From NCBI GenBank assembly GCA_948146395.1, contig OX411551.1:61828154-61892153 (forward strand): a DNA stretch of 64,000 nt. Reading direction: 5' to 3'. Positions 1 to 12,024 of this stretch are shown here, piece after piece (positions within the stretch are counted from its first letter, which is position 1; each line of letters opens with the position of its first letter). The notes under the pieces are model-generated. The model was not told where the DNA came from. It saw only the letters and a list, made by a program, of their open reading frames with translations, and did no database searches. Source of the DNA: Fragum whitleyi. Its lineage: Eukaryota > Mollusca > Bivalvia > Cardiida > Cardiidae. Position numbers and translations under genes: made by a program.

Positions 1-3000
1 ACTTATCATACGGTATATAAAACAATGGCCAATAAATGGAAATATCGGAATAAACATGAATACCGATACAGCCCGAGCAAGTAAAGTAAAGCATTCAGGT
101 CATGCGATAAAGATTTATGCAAAGGGGTGTTTACTTAACTTTTCAACACGCGACAGCCAATCTCGAGACGTGTGTCTGCATTTTTTACTTGTTTATATAA
201 CCACTTATCCTTTCTTTCTTTATTTGAGACTGAAAATCACGGAACAATTAATTATTATCCTTTTATAGAAATTTTTAAGCAGAACACACCATAATTTTAA
301 TTATGAGATTACGGAGAACCGCTTAGCATTACAATATAAGAATAGTAACCCAGATCATCTAATTATCATTTCTTTCCTTTTATAACTAATGGATCAGACA
401 ATCACTCATTAAACTACACCCGGCATAATACCGAAAGTTATCGAAACCTTGTAATTACAGGACTTTTGTTAACGATCGACGATATATGTTGAGAAATGTA
501 TATCTGAAGCAAGATGCGAACTTGGGTCAGGTCATTTTCCTTTTATCGAAATTTTACATGTAGAATTTCTATTTTCTCAACAAATGGAAGAATCACTCTA
601 GTATGCCAACAGAAACGTCCACCATCAGTACTTTCAGTGTTTTGGTATCAATATGAGGACCATTAATTACATTCGATACCGTATGTATTTTAATCTTGCG
701 ACAGCATGTGTAAAAACAGAGTGACAAATATTAGATTTTCGTTCATCCACAAAACGGAGGTCATAGTCGGGTAAATAAAACCAAACTATACTGCATGTCT
801 ATCTTCGCAAATGGATCTTAAGAAAAATAAATAAATGAATGCGTGCATACGTGGGTCATCCAATGAAAAGTTAGACTTGTGATATAATGCCTAACTCGTT
901 CATAAATATGAGATTATTGTTCCACTAATGTTTAGTGTAACATCTCTTCCAATGCTTGGCAGACCCCTACCTTCATACATTGTATAGAACCCTTGTTGCT
1001 AGGCAACAAGAAGAGGTACCACATGACGTAATGACCATATTAACCCTAGGTACAGTGTGAAAGTACTTTATCCTTGCATAATATTTATTACAAAACGGTG
1101 TTTCGATCTTCTTCAATTTTCCAAATAGTTAATCACTTAAAGGACGTAACATTTCTGTTATTTTGATATTTATCTGGCTATGGTTAACGTCATGACGTCA
1201 TTCTTTGTGACGTAATCAACACGGTGTCATGGTAATATACTGGTTGATGTGAAAAATAAATTCAAGATAAAATAAAGTACATGTATGTAAAAGGACAAGG
1301 TTCACGAATGGCCAAAAATGGCCCTGTAAAATAATTATTCGAAAGTAGCTGCAATGAGACGTCTAAAGTTTTAAAGTTTAGACCTGATATTAAAAATTGT
1401 GAAAATGGATTATTGTTGTTGCCATGGCAACCACAAAATGTATCTCCAAAATTGAGATTTTTCCAATTTAATGATTTAAAACATAAATAAAACTATTTAA
1501 GTACAAAATCAAATGTGATCTTAATATCAGTAAACGAAAACAAGTTATTCAAGGAGTTAAGTATGATCATGGACGGAATTCTGTTGCCATGGTTACGGAA
1601 TTTCACGTTTTTGGGTTGTAAAAGTTGCAAACTGTTGATCATATAAGGATCTCTGCAATGAGATCATTCACAATAAATTTCTTTATTTTTTTCTCATTTT
1701 GCAGAATAAAATATACGTTATTCAAAAATGGAGCGAAGAAAAGGGTCCGTAGATTGGATTTTGACTAAAATGGTGCGAATTTTCTTAATGGTCTTGACCA
1801 TAAGAACGTTACGAGAAAAAACGTCACGTCATGACATGCGCCAGTATCGAGTTACTGTTGTTTCTTTAATGCTTTTCAGTGGATTTTTGAAAAATTACGA
1901 TAAAACTCTTTGCTTAACCTGTGTAAATATCAAATACTTACACCCCAATTTCGATTATTTAACCCTTTGTGACGTCATTTTAGCGGAGTCTAATAAAAGA
2001 CGTCACCGTGCATGAACGTTGTATAGAAATCATGTGAAAAATACGTACTTTAAGAAAAAATGCAAAAAATTTTCACATTCAGTCTTATTTTTTGCATTTA
2101 AGAAATAGTAAACTCGATCTTTTTTTAGAGTAAGATTGATTGATATTTCATAGAGTGAACAACAAAAGCTTAATTTTCACTCATGGCTCCTGAATTCTGT
2201 GTTTTTAAAGCTACTCTTTAGAGAACACATGAAAACGCCGTTACGTATGGTATGTAGTTGTAAGGATTATAATCTTCCATATGTGTAAAATCAAATCTTG
2301 CAGCCCTTAAAAATTATGCTATCCACAAATATTGGGAAAAAATCGTAAAAAGGGCAAGCACTGATCAGACACTAAATAGGGGCGTTTACGGTCGACCGAC
2401 TGTCCCTACAGTTTTCCTTGCAACCCTTTAAAAATGATATCCAAGCTATGGATATTAATATTTAACCGGTCAAACACAGATATTCCGGGTACTTTGACCA
2501 TTTCTGATCTCGATATGATTATGTTGATTACGTAAGTCGTCTATCCCCTCTCCCCTGTTTCAGATAATCGTGACGCCCATTTTCATGCCGTCGTCGATCG
2601 AACAAATGCAACCATGAGGGTGAAACACTCTCGGAAGTGGGTACAATTATAAATCAACGGGAGACGTTAACCATTCAATCACTCAATCATAGAAGTGTAT
2701 CTGCAAAAAGGCGCATATTTCATTGTCTGATGAAACCTATTGGCGTTATAATGATTGAGAGTCGGAGAATTCGTCAACATTTTGACTGTTGACTGCGAAA
2801 TATCGTGCTTCCCGCCAAAAAGTGAACAAAAGAAATGTACATGTCATGTTATCCAGATCGCGCGCGAATACATTTATAAAGTTGTCCGAAGCTGTTGAAA
2901 GGCAGTCCCGCTCCCGAATTTCCATTCCTTCAAATTCTTTTTATATATCTTTTCTTTTAAACTACGCAACCTCATATGTTTCGTTTATAAAAGTGCATGC

Positions 3001-4369
3001 AATGGCGCACAAAATACCGTATTTATTCTAATAACAGCCCATTTACTTATAATCGCCCATCACTGCTCAAAACCGGCAATTTTTTGGGCCAATTTTCTGA
3101 AAAAGTTGGTAACTCCTATAATTGCCCATCCACCTATTTGGTATAAAATTCCACAACATCTCTGGCAACTTTTTTTACAACAAAAAGTATAAAATGCCTG
3201 CGACAAATACCGAAATTACGGTGAATGGTCAATTTGGATTTATTTACGAGGTTCACTGAAGATCGAAATATGCATTGACTGACTTTCAACTGACGAAAAA
3301 CGAATGAGATATTTACGTTAGTCCAAAATGATTATTGCATTCTAATCAAAAATACGATTATTTTCAGAAACAATTAAATGGAAGTAAATACCGATTTTTC
3401 ATGTTTTTTTGTTTCAATAATCCAAAAATGAATCAAAGTTTCTATCTGACCAAAAAGGCAAGCGTAAAACATTCTAGCATTTTAGTCCCGTAATGAGGTA
3501 AAGGGCGTGGAACAGTTTATTCAACGCGGGGGTTGAACAGGTGATCAAAGACGCCGACGTCTTTTTTTGGTAGCGTTTTCGGAGCTTGCACGCTCTATAC
3601 TTGTCCCAGGAGATGTCAAACCGTTTCATTTATTAGGATAAATTCATACTACAGTCGTCTTTTGTGGCTACACTATGGATTTTAAAAAATGAGGAAAACG
3701 AGATTGTTCTTTTTATTCTTGCTGCAGGTAGGCAATTACAGTTGCGCATAATTTCTTCTTACGACTTAATTTATCTTTTCAATTGTCAGTTCGCAACTTA
3801 GATATACCAGTACTTAATCGGTAAAAATTAAAAGGCGCGACCGATTGAGTTAGTTGTAGTTACGATCTTTTTTTAAGTCAGAACAGCCATATGTGGGGTT
3901 TTACAAAATGTGCCGAAAATGAAGAATAACACAATACTCTGAAACTGGATATTTGTTTACCTAACACTTTTATGAATCAAATGATTTCAGTTTTCGTCGC
4001 CGAAATCAGTGTTAGGCCGTCTGAAAAAATAGCATCAGTAAAAAAAAATAGGCATTTAAATGATCCTCTGGCATTGGTTTCTTTCTCTATTTGTAAAGAT
4101 GCCGACGAATATCTGCCATGCGTTCAATATAATTACGTCCGCCAAATGTTTGACAATTGTTATCCAACTTTGCAGGTGTTCTGGCGTGCGAAGCGGATAA
4201 TAATTTCTTAGCGTTTGCAGGCAGTCACACGGGTGCATTAGCTGATAAGACCGTAGAGGATTTATTAATCAGCTCAGTTCCTCTAAAAGAACGCGTAGAT
4301 TTTCAAAAAAGGGAAAATTGCAAATAAAAGGAAAATATATATGTTTTTGGTAAAGAAAAAAAAAACTAA
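1..4369. other. Unassigned AT-rich DNA
   Basis: No convincing coding region is seen. The longest open frame (1728-2015, 95 codons) has no recognisable domain and lies in AT-rich sequence. The stretch holds the X-box-like sites listed separately, TGACGTCA palindromes at 1193-1200 and 1970-1977, and simple AT-rich sequence. Parts of it look like decayed dispersed repeats. Confidence 0.5.
995..1596. promoter_or_regulatory. Cluster of RFX X-box-like sites
   Basis: Three near-palindromic sites lie within 600 bp: GTTGCTAGGCAAC at 995-1007, GTTGCCATGGCAAC at 1418-1431 and GTTGCCATGGTTAC at 1583-1596. They fit the established RFX X-box pattern, two half sites around a 1-2 bp spacer; the middle one is a perfect palindrome. 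A cAMP-response-like TGACGTCA lies at 1193-1200. No adjacent gene is seen, and the surrounding sequence may itself be repetitive, so function is inferred only from the motifs. Confidence 0.35.
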
Positions 4370-4445
4370 TGGGCCGAGTGGGATACGAACCACCGGTTCC
4401 TGTGTTCGCAGTCTGCGGTTTTACCACTTGCGCTATGCGTCCGAT
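4370..4445 (-). pseudogene. tRNA-like sequence with Pol III A and B boxes
   Basis: On the minus strand this 76-bp stretch has a good A box (TAGCGCAAGTGG) and B box (GGTTCGTATCC) at tRNA spacing. The acceptor stem pairs only partly, with at least two mismatches, and no clean anticodon stem with a seven-base loop can be drawn. The flanking CTAAT and ATTAG extend the terminal pairing. It is better read as a decayed tRNA copy or the head of a tRNA-derived SINE than as a working tRNA gene. Confidence 0.5.
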
Positions 4446-4571
4446 TAGTAATACGCGGTACAAATAGGTTAATAAATAAATAATGATAACTCTTAGAGAA
4501 AATAATTGAAAATAAATGTCATTTATTCTTCTTGAAATGGTATTATCTTTATTCTGCCAACAAAATCTTCA

Positions 4572-4925
4572 TTCTGATCGACGTAAAATATAAACACAAA
4601 ACCTTGTTGTTTATTTTCTTTGTTCGGTTCGGATTCTTTGAAAAATCACGAGTGACGTCCCTTTCATGTAGAAAGGCGCGTTCGTTCTATATCAACAAAA
4701 GTCCTGATTTTTTTTGTTAAGTAATTATTTTTTCAGTTCCTATTTTATAATTTTGGTTCTTTTAAAAAACAACAACATTAACTGGCAGACATTTCTTTGT
4801 TTGTTTCGGATTTATGGAAATACACGAGTGACGTCCCTTTCATGTGGAAAGGCACATTCGATTCTTATTTACAAAACACATAATTCGTTTGGAAATGATT
4901 AAATAATTGCATTAATAAAGGAAAT
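4572..4925. repeat. Two-copy tandem repeat, 176-bp period
   Basis: Two diverged copies of one unit follow each other. The marker ACGAGTGACGTCCCTTTCAT occurs at 4648 and again at 4824, each time followed by a short hairpin-forming GAAAGG segment. The open frames across the two copies give related peptides only because the DNA is duplicated. Copy ends are approximate. Confidence 0.6.
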
Positions 4926-7242
4926 ATTTATGAATGCAGTATTTCTCAATGTCCAATCGTGGTTAAAATTCCCTTGATAAATCGATTATACTAATCAGCA
5001 ATAATTAAAACGCATTTTCAGGCATAGGGAGTAACGCATTTTCACTTCTTGCCACGCTAGGATAAGCTGATATTTGGTTTTATTTCACAATGAAGCCCCA
5101 TTTTCGACACCTCCACAATAGTCTTATGAGGAATATAACTTGATTTCGAAGTTGTTTGCAAAATATGATGATGTCGAAAAAAGGGCTTCATATTTTTTGG
5201 ACTGCTTTAACATCGAAATTGCCCATAAAAATGACATTTTCGCTAAAAAGGGGAAACTTGATTGCTGTTTTTTGAGAAATTGGGATATATTTGAATATTT
5301 TTCTATACGTAATTTCAGAGATGGTCAAATATATAAATAAAAAAAGTGGATTAAGAGCGGGAAAATTGTTAATCAAAAAACGTGATTTTACAGGGCCAAT
5401 ATGTATAGTTCGTGAACCTAGCCCTTTCGTTTTAGTATCTTCATTAGATTTCGAGATATAGCACCAATCTCACTATTTCTTGGATAACCCTCGTATCTCA
5501 ACAACTCCATATTTGGAAAGAGATGGGCGTTAAGTTGTAATAAATGTATCCGTCTTCACAGTGTATAACCGTACAGGAGAGTAAACCGGAAGTGATATCT
5601 GCTATCTTCATAAATTATCAGGGGTGACACCACCATTATTGAAGCAAATTGGTAATTTAAAGCAATTATGTAAAATCCACGTTCTCTATTCAAAAGTGTT
5701 TTACAGTTTCGCAAAGGCTGTTCGACCTCTGTTTCGTATATGCGTTTTGTTTGATCATGCAGTGAATATTTCCCCCTTAATTTACATGCCAATCATTGAG
5801 TTGAGACCGATTTATCCGCAGGTTTGACTTTACCAACATTGTAATGCATTAATGAAAAACATTATTTTTTCATAATTACCTTCGGAAGGTTAGAAAAGCT
5901 ATATTCTTGATAACCTGTATCAAACAATTTCTATTTAACACCGAACTATCCTAGAATTGGTCTTTGAAGTGAAGACCTTCTTCGTTTGACTATACGTGAT
6001 AGTTACAACCGTACGGTATCAATAGTTACCAACACAAGTAAAATTAATGTACGAATAGTTCGCTTCCCATATTGGCATTTGCATAATTACATGTGTGCCT
6101 TTTCATAGGCACATTATTGAACTGATGTCGTCCGAAACCAGAATTTGAAACTACACGAACTTTCAATTTAATCTATAGCAATGGAAGAGTATATATTATA
6201 TTATAATAACTTACGGACACATGGTTCAAGGGACAAGAGGTCAACAAAAGCTCACATTTCAATGTTATTCAAACTGTAGGTACGAGTATGCGGTCCCGGA
6301 GAGACGAAACGCAGAAACACTCTTAAATCTATGCAGTCCTTTTCTGCAACAATTTTTTTGATGATAATATGATTATATCTGATATATATAAAACAAAAGA
6401 CTCGAATAAAGTCTCAATTTATCGTAAGATTTCACACATGATCGTTAAGACGTTGCAATTTAAACGTAAACTGTCGAAAACTAATTATCGTACAAACCTA
6501 AATGATGTATAAATAGCCCTTGAAAGTTTGCATTTACAAGATTTGTCCAAAAGAACTTTGAAAGAATCGTGGAATTTTACCGTAAATATATCGTAACAAC
6601 GCGAAATTAAGCGTGAATGAACGCAAATGAATTGTAAAACGTGCGCTAAATATATGAGGATCCGCCAAGTTTTACAAAAAAATACGAATCCGTATGAAAT
6701 GATTGGAAACTTTCGTAGGTGGGAACCTTCCTTCAACAATTACAGTGCGGATTGTTACTACATTTTAGATACTTAGGAGTAAATATCGATATGTTAATGT
6801 TATATTTCGAATTTCTATGATTTATGTATGAATATTTACGACTCTGTAGTATTGCCTTCTTTCATTTCCAAATAGCATAACAAAAACGAGCGAATTTCTG
6901 AGTATCATCATTTAAAGTACTCGACAATCTAGCATCTAGCAAAATGTCTTATGACACATATCGAGGCAGTAATTTCAATATCTACTTCTCGGGCTAAAAT
7001 TCTTGTGACAACAGCTTGGATATACAACTGTTTCTGTAAATATGAGGTTTTGGTCTCGAAACGACGATTTTCGGATGTTCACCGGACGGCAGATGGACAA
7101 ACTTCTTCAGTTGATACTGGTTCAGTTACGAGGTCGACCATCCCGAGATTGATAGGCCTACACCAGTACATGTTTCCTGTTCGAAACATCCTTGATATTC
7201 ATTGGTCCATGAAAAATGCAACCTGCATTCAAAATAGAAATA
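4926..7242. other. Unassigned AT-rich DNA
   Basis: No coding region, RNA gene or clear repeat could be supported. Open frames are all below about 105 codons, overlap on both strands and show no domain. Confidence 0.45.
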
Positions 7243-7244
7243 TA

Positions 7245-8796
7245 CTACTCAAAGTTTGCTAAGCACCAAAACTTTTTTCAACTATAATTTCGGGAAAAAA
7301 GAAATGTGATAATAAAGATGTTGGAAAATGGTCGATCGTTATCAGTTATCAAATTTAAAGAAGAAAATGAAGCTTTATAATAATAAGAAGACTTTAAATG
7401 TAGACCAAATAGGGAGACCCTAGAAATTCGTCTGTTTTCTTGAAAATTGAAAAAAAAAATCGAATTTGACCAAAAAAGGTGTTCTTTCAATTGTATTTCG
7501 TTCAATAACGAGTATGAGAGCCGACGCTGCCAGTTACAGCCTGACAGCGCCTCTGCATACTCCTGATTAAGTTTTGGATTACTCTTTGGGGAATAACAGA
7601 CCATTCTTCTTTAAGGATGTGGCCGAGATCCTGGAATGTCCTTGGCTGGACCTGGCGAGCCGAAACTCGAACCTGTAGCTCATTCCGCATATGCTCTATC
7701 GGATTTAAGTCCGGTGAGCCAGCCAGCCAGTCCAGACGTGGAATGCCCTCTTCTTGGCGATACTCACGGACCATACGGGTCGTGTGTCGACGGGCATCAT
7801 CATCCATTAAATGAATCCGTCCCCAATAGCGCCAGCGTGAAATCTTGCGTGGGTATTGAGGATTTCATCAATGTACCTACGAGCTGTCAGAGTACCTCTT
7901 TCTATAATGACAAGATCAGTCCGCCCATCCAAGCTGATGCCACCCCAAGCCATGATGGACCCACCCCCATTACGATCGTGCTCAGCAATGTTTGCTGCAT
8001 GAAACCTTTCCCCCGGCCTTCTCCACACCCTAAACCGCCTATAAATGTAGTCTAGGCAATACCTGGACACATCCGTGAATAGCACGGGGCGCCAGCGTCT
8101 AATGTGCAAGTCAACATGGTCCAATGCCCATGTTAACCGACGCCGACAATGAACTCGGGACAGCGGAATATGAATACATGGTCTTTTTGACCTCAGGTTA
8201 TGCTCATGCAGCCGTGTTCGTATGGTTTGGGTCGAAACTCGCACTCCCGAGGCGTTTGAAGGTCGGAACGTAGCTGCGTTGCCGTAGCAAACCTGTTCCT
8301 CTGGGGTTTAATTACCAAAAAACGGTCTCCTGCGACGGAGGTAGCTCTACTCCACTTCCAACATGTCTCCCTACAGGTGTACCATACTGTTGGCATCGTT
8401 CCCAAGATCTGGTTACAACAGTATGGTGTACCCCCAGTACCATGCCAACATCACGGTGGGAAGCCCCTTGCCCCACAATACCTACACTTGTTCGACAGAT
8501 AAATGTCGTCTGACGTTTGGATTAGCCATAATTATCACTTAAAAGTCAATAAAGTACTGTTAAAACAGAAACTAAGCATCTACATGAAACCGGTACATGT
8601 AGAAAATGAGAAAGGACAGGTAAGAAACTTATTTTGCAAGAGTCTCGCGAGAAAATTGCGTGTCAAATTTGTCAATGTATACATTAGAGATCTTGTCAAT
8701 ACATTGCTGTGCCATTTTCAACACGGCAGTATCTTTTTTTTAATTCAGCTCCTGTAGAACAGCGAAAGAATTTGGTGCTTAGCAAACTTTGAGTAG
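7245..8796 (-). mobile_element. Tc1-like DNA transposon, DD34E type
   Basis: This 1552-bp element is bounded by 26-bp inverted repeats (7245-7270 and 8771-8796; outer end CTACTCAAAGTTTGCTAAGC) and flanked on both sides by TA (7243-7244 and 8797-8798), the target duplication expected of Tc1/mariner elements. The transposase is read on the minus strand and is broken by frameshifts. Ends and length are typical of a full-length Tc1 copy. The inverted repeats look identical, so the ends may still be recognised if an active transposase exists elsewhere in the genome. Confidence 0.9.
7502..8405 (-). pseudogene. Tc1 transposase, frameshifted
   Basis: It reads in at least three pieces on the minus strand: 8405-8193 (N-terminal, end of the DNA-binding region), 8244-7807 (first half of the catalytic domain) and 7807-7502 (C-terminal). 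The first catalytic Asp is in FTDVSR, where the family usually has FTDESR. The second is in MDDDARRH. The catalytic Glu is in SPDLNPIEH, 34 residues after the second Asp, which gives DD34E. One missing base near 7805-7809 shifts the frame just before the second Asp, and another shift lies near 8195-8245. The Trp that usually follows IEH two residues on is replaced (IEHMRNEL). The gene is inactive. Confidence 0.88.
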
Positions 8797-9131
8797 TATA
8801 TAAGCGAACCCTTGAAGCAGTTGTACCTTGCTTTGTATTTGCACATTAATAAAAAGCAATGACTCATTTTGAAACGGTTTTTTTTTTTATTTCATCTTGA
8901 CCAGCGGACTAGTTTTAGCAGAAAAGCACGCATGAACATCAAAGAAATTGTTTTCTGCATTACCCAGAGAAGATTATCTTATATGTATGCGCGCATCTAG
9001 ATCGGGGGCGCTCGCGATCATTTTACTGTAATGAACGAAGGGTTAGTCTACAACATTATATCATCTACATGTATATCGTTTTACCATTCTTTAGATTGAC
9101 ATTCCATAACGACGGATGTGTGTGATAGGGT

Positions 9132-9518
9132 TTATGTAAAGTGATTCATGTTTTCCATGTAAAAGCGTAATAAAGTATATATACGTAACCCGTAAAGCGA
9201 TTGTAAACGGTCACTAGTCAATGTCCTAAAATTTGCGTAACATACCGTTAAGTAAGCGTTATGAATTTTACTACCTGGTCCGTGCAGCAACCTGACATTG
9301 CCGCGTTCAAAAAAAGTCTTAATTCTTTTCAAATAGTCAGCCGTCCAGAATGTCCTAAATTGTTTTATAAGATCTTTTAATCTAAAATTCACAATATTTT
9401 TATAATTTGGCAACCTAACCAATGACTTCCAGTTTTTATTCCAGCACAGACGCGCGCCTGCCAATAATACCAAAAGGGGAGTTAGGCAGTATATATAGAT
9501 ATTTTCAAACCAATACAA
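9132..9518 (-). pseudogene. Possible LTR-retrotransposon integrase C-terminal relic
   Basis: The 128-codon minus-strand frame contains, in order, LTP...LLAGARL, then about 25 residues later FRTFWTADYL, then GNVRLLHGPG. This order (LTPxxxLxGRxL, then FWxxWxxEYL, then GDxVLL) resembles the C-terminal integrase region of BEL/Pao and some gypsy elements. The rest of a pol gene is not visible to the right, and no LTR was found. It could be chance similarity in AT-rich DNA. Confidence 0.35.
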
Positions 9519-9769
9519 AATTTACGAATCCTTATAGATTCCTGATACGTTTACATTTTAAAGCTTTCGTGAACATCTGTATATAACTAGTTCGCATCCG
9601 TTTACCCAACCTTCGACATTGCATTTACCTGTTTGGATCTCTTGACACAGAATAAAAGAGTCACAGTCTCTCGTCAAAAATTGTCTTATAACAACTGTGA
9701 AAAAAAAAACTATAACAAAACGTTGGCCTAGCAAACCTTTCTTAAACATACGCAAGTAAAACAATCACA

Positions 9770-11284
9770 AACATGACTGGCATACCTTTTCTCAATCGAA
9801 AACCATTGCCATTTTTCTTATTTTCCAGTCAAAATCAGCACTTCCCTTCATCCCAAAAAGCTATTTGCTAATATTGAATTGATATTTAAATAGGTATTCT
9901 TGGATATTTGAATAGAAGATGTAAGTAAGTTGTACCCTTTGTATCAGAAAGACGAAGCGGGCGTAACTTGTGCGTCAACGTCAGTACGTTGTGCTGCTGC
10001 TAGACAAGTATCTTCTCATCGAACGATGCCATGATTTTTCCAATATATAGTATTGCTTACAAAAGTTCGCACAAGTGATTAAGTTCCAGGTTTATTGGAA
10101 TGTTAATCGGCTTAATATTTTTTCTGAAGTTTTTGATTTATAAGGTTCCATATTGCTCACCGAGTTAATTGTAATTTCATCTACGCATGTGTTTTAAGTA
10201 GATCTGTGGTATAGGGAAGTCGCAGCACATTAAATATAAATTTTGAGAAAAAAAAAAAAAAAACGTTGCACGTAAAGCACATGCAAAACACACAAATATG
10301 TATCCATCTTGCTTCTTTTGTGACACTGAACAATCATGCCAATTTTCAATGTCTTTAGTAGAAACAAAGTTATGGACAGGATATAAGTTTGCCGCACCAG
10401 CAACGCCGACTCAAACATCTACACCGCGGACTCCTTTTTCTTGTAAAGCTGAGTTAACAGATTAATGAAAAAGAAGAATTCCGTTATGGTCGCAATTGGA
10501 AATTTCAACAGATAATGATTTGATATAAGAGGTATTTGATATAAGAGGTACTTGACTGTTTTAAGCTTATAAATAATATTCTTTAAGTGAATCGTTTTAA
10601 TGAACTATTCGTACATTGAAAAAATCAACATAAGGCACTATTCCGTACAGTTAGTTTGAGAGGGTAGGTGTTTTCCGAACGCGATTATTCAAAGAATATG
10701 GCATCTTTTGGCAAAGGGGTTGCAATAATATAAAGAAAATTAGATAAAGAGTCTTTTTAACAATTTAAATTCTATCTTAATTGTGTCGAAATATGTTTTA
10801 AAGAAGAAAATCGCCCGCGTCTTGTTGAAAAATTCAGCTTAGTCGAATGATCCGCGTATTAAAATTCAAATTTAAGATAGAAGTTGACAAGCCTTACCTT
10901 TGGCAATTATGCATATAAATAACCATAAGTTCCACTTTACATGAGCAAAAATCGGATCTCATGATGTGATACCGATTTTTAGATATTTTTATTTGAAAAT
11001 TCCCTTTTATCTTTTAAGCGAGGGTAACTCACTGAACTTCCGGTTAAGGCAACTGTACGGTTATACATAGTGGTCTTATTCCATGTAAATCATGCCATAT
11101 GCTGTCAAAAATATAAAGGGCGGGAAAAAGACTTAGTCGCTACGCTCCCTCCTTTCGGCTGTTTAAATCGTTTAATTTTCAATTATTAGCGTTTAACTAT
11201 TATAGTGAGCGCATATTAACTTGAACCTGACCTTTATGCAGAATAAATAACTAGGCTCGTGAATACAATTCCGAAGATACTTCG
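9770..11284. other. Unassigned AT-rich DNA
   Basis: Nothing coding or structural could be supported. A poly(A) run of about 17 lies at 10246-10262. Confidence 0.4.
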
Positions 11285-12024
11285 CAGGGCTTACCCTGCC
11301 CTTAGCCAATTTAGCCATTGGCTAAAATTCTGAAAAATTGGCTACAAAAAAAATCAATTGGCTAAAATGCTGGCTAAGGGTGGGTATCATTTTGTACAGA
11401 TCATAGATATATATATATATAGAAAAGAGAAATCAAAAGTGTTAAGATCATTGTAAGAACAATCAACAAGAGAGATAATCCTTCACACCTTTGATGGACT
11501 TGTTGTAAGTCAAAACTTTAAAGGATAGTTGGTTACTAAGACATTAGACCATGCATTCTTTTAAATGATGATCTCTAAAAGCTGTAATATCAAGATTAAA
11601 TGCATAAAAGTCTTGAAATTTCCAAATTCTATTGGTATACTCTTTTGGCAAATCATGATTTTGAAAAGAACTTCTAACAAATTCGAAACTGTAATATTTG
11701 CCTTTATTTGTTGTTTTAAAAAGGTATGATGACACTCATGTCTGCTTTTTTGCCAAGTGAAAACAGCACATTTTGGAAATTTCTTTTTTAACTGTCTAAA
11801 GCTTCCTATCTTTTTATACATTATGTAACAGTAGATGATCATTGAAACAAATATGTTTGATTTAAATGTAATTAATTAAATTAATGGTTCATGAACAAAT
11901 ATTATGAAAAAGAAAATTGCACTTTTTTTTCCAACTTTGGAGAATAGGATGGCTAGAATGTAGTCAATTTGGCTAAAATATTTTCGAATTGGCTAACAGA
12001 AATTTTGACCCAGGGTAAGCTCTG
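11285..12024. mobile_element. Non-autonomous TIR element with TTGGCTAA motif arrays
   Basis: The ends are inverted repeats of 14 bp with one mismatch: CAGGGCTTACCCTG at 11285-11298 and CAGGGTAAGCTCTG at 12011-12024. CTTCG flanks both ends directly, a possible 5-bp target duplication. Just inside both ends the motif TTGGCTAA or TTAGCCAA recurs several times. No transposase is visible; the two overlapping minus-strand frames at 11544-11842 show no domain. The superfamily is uncertain. Confidence 0.5.

Noticed and set aside
1728..2015. 95-codon frame as a small gene
   Set aside because: No domain, no splice or promoter context, AT-rich codons and in-frame similarity to nothing I recognise.
4370..4445. 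Functional tRNA gene
   Set aside because: A and B boxes are good, but the acceptor and anticodon stems do not pair properly.
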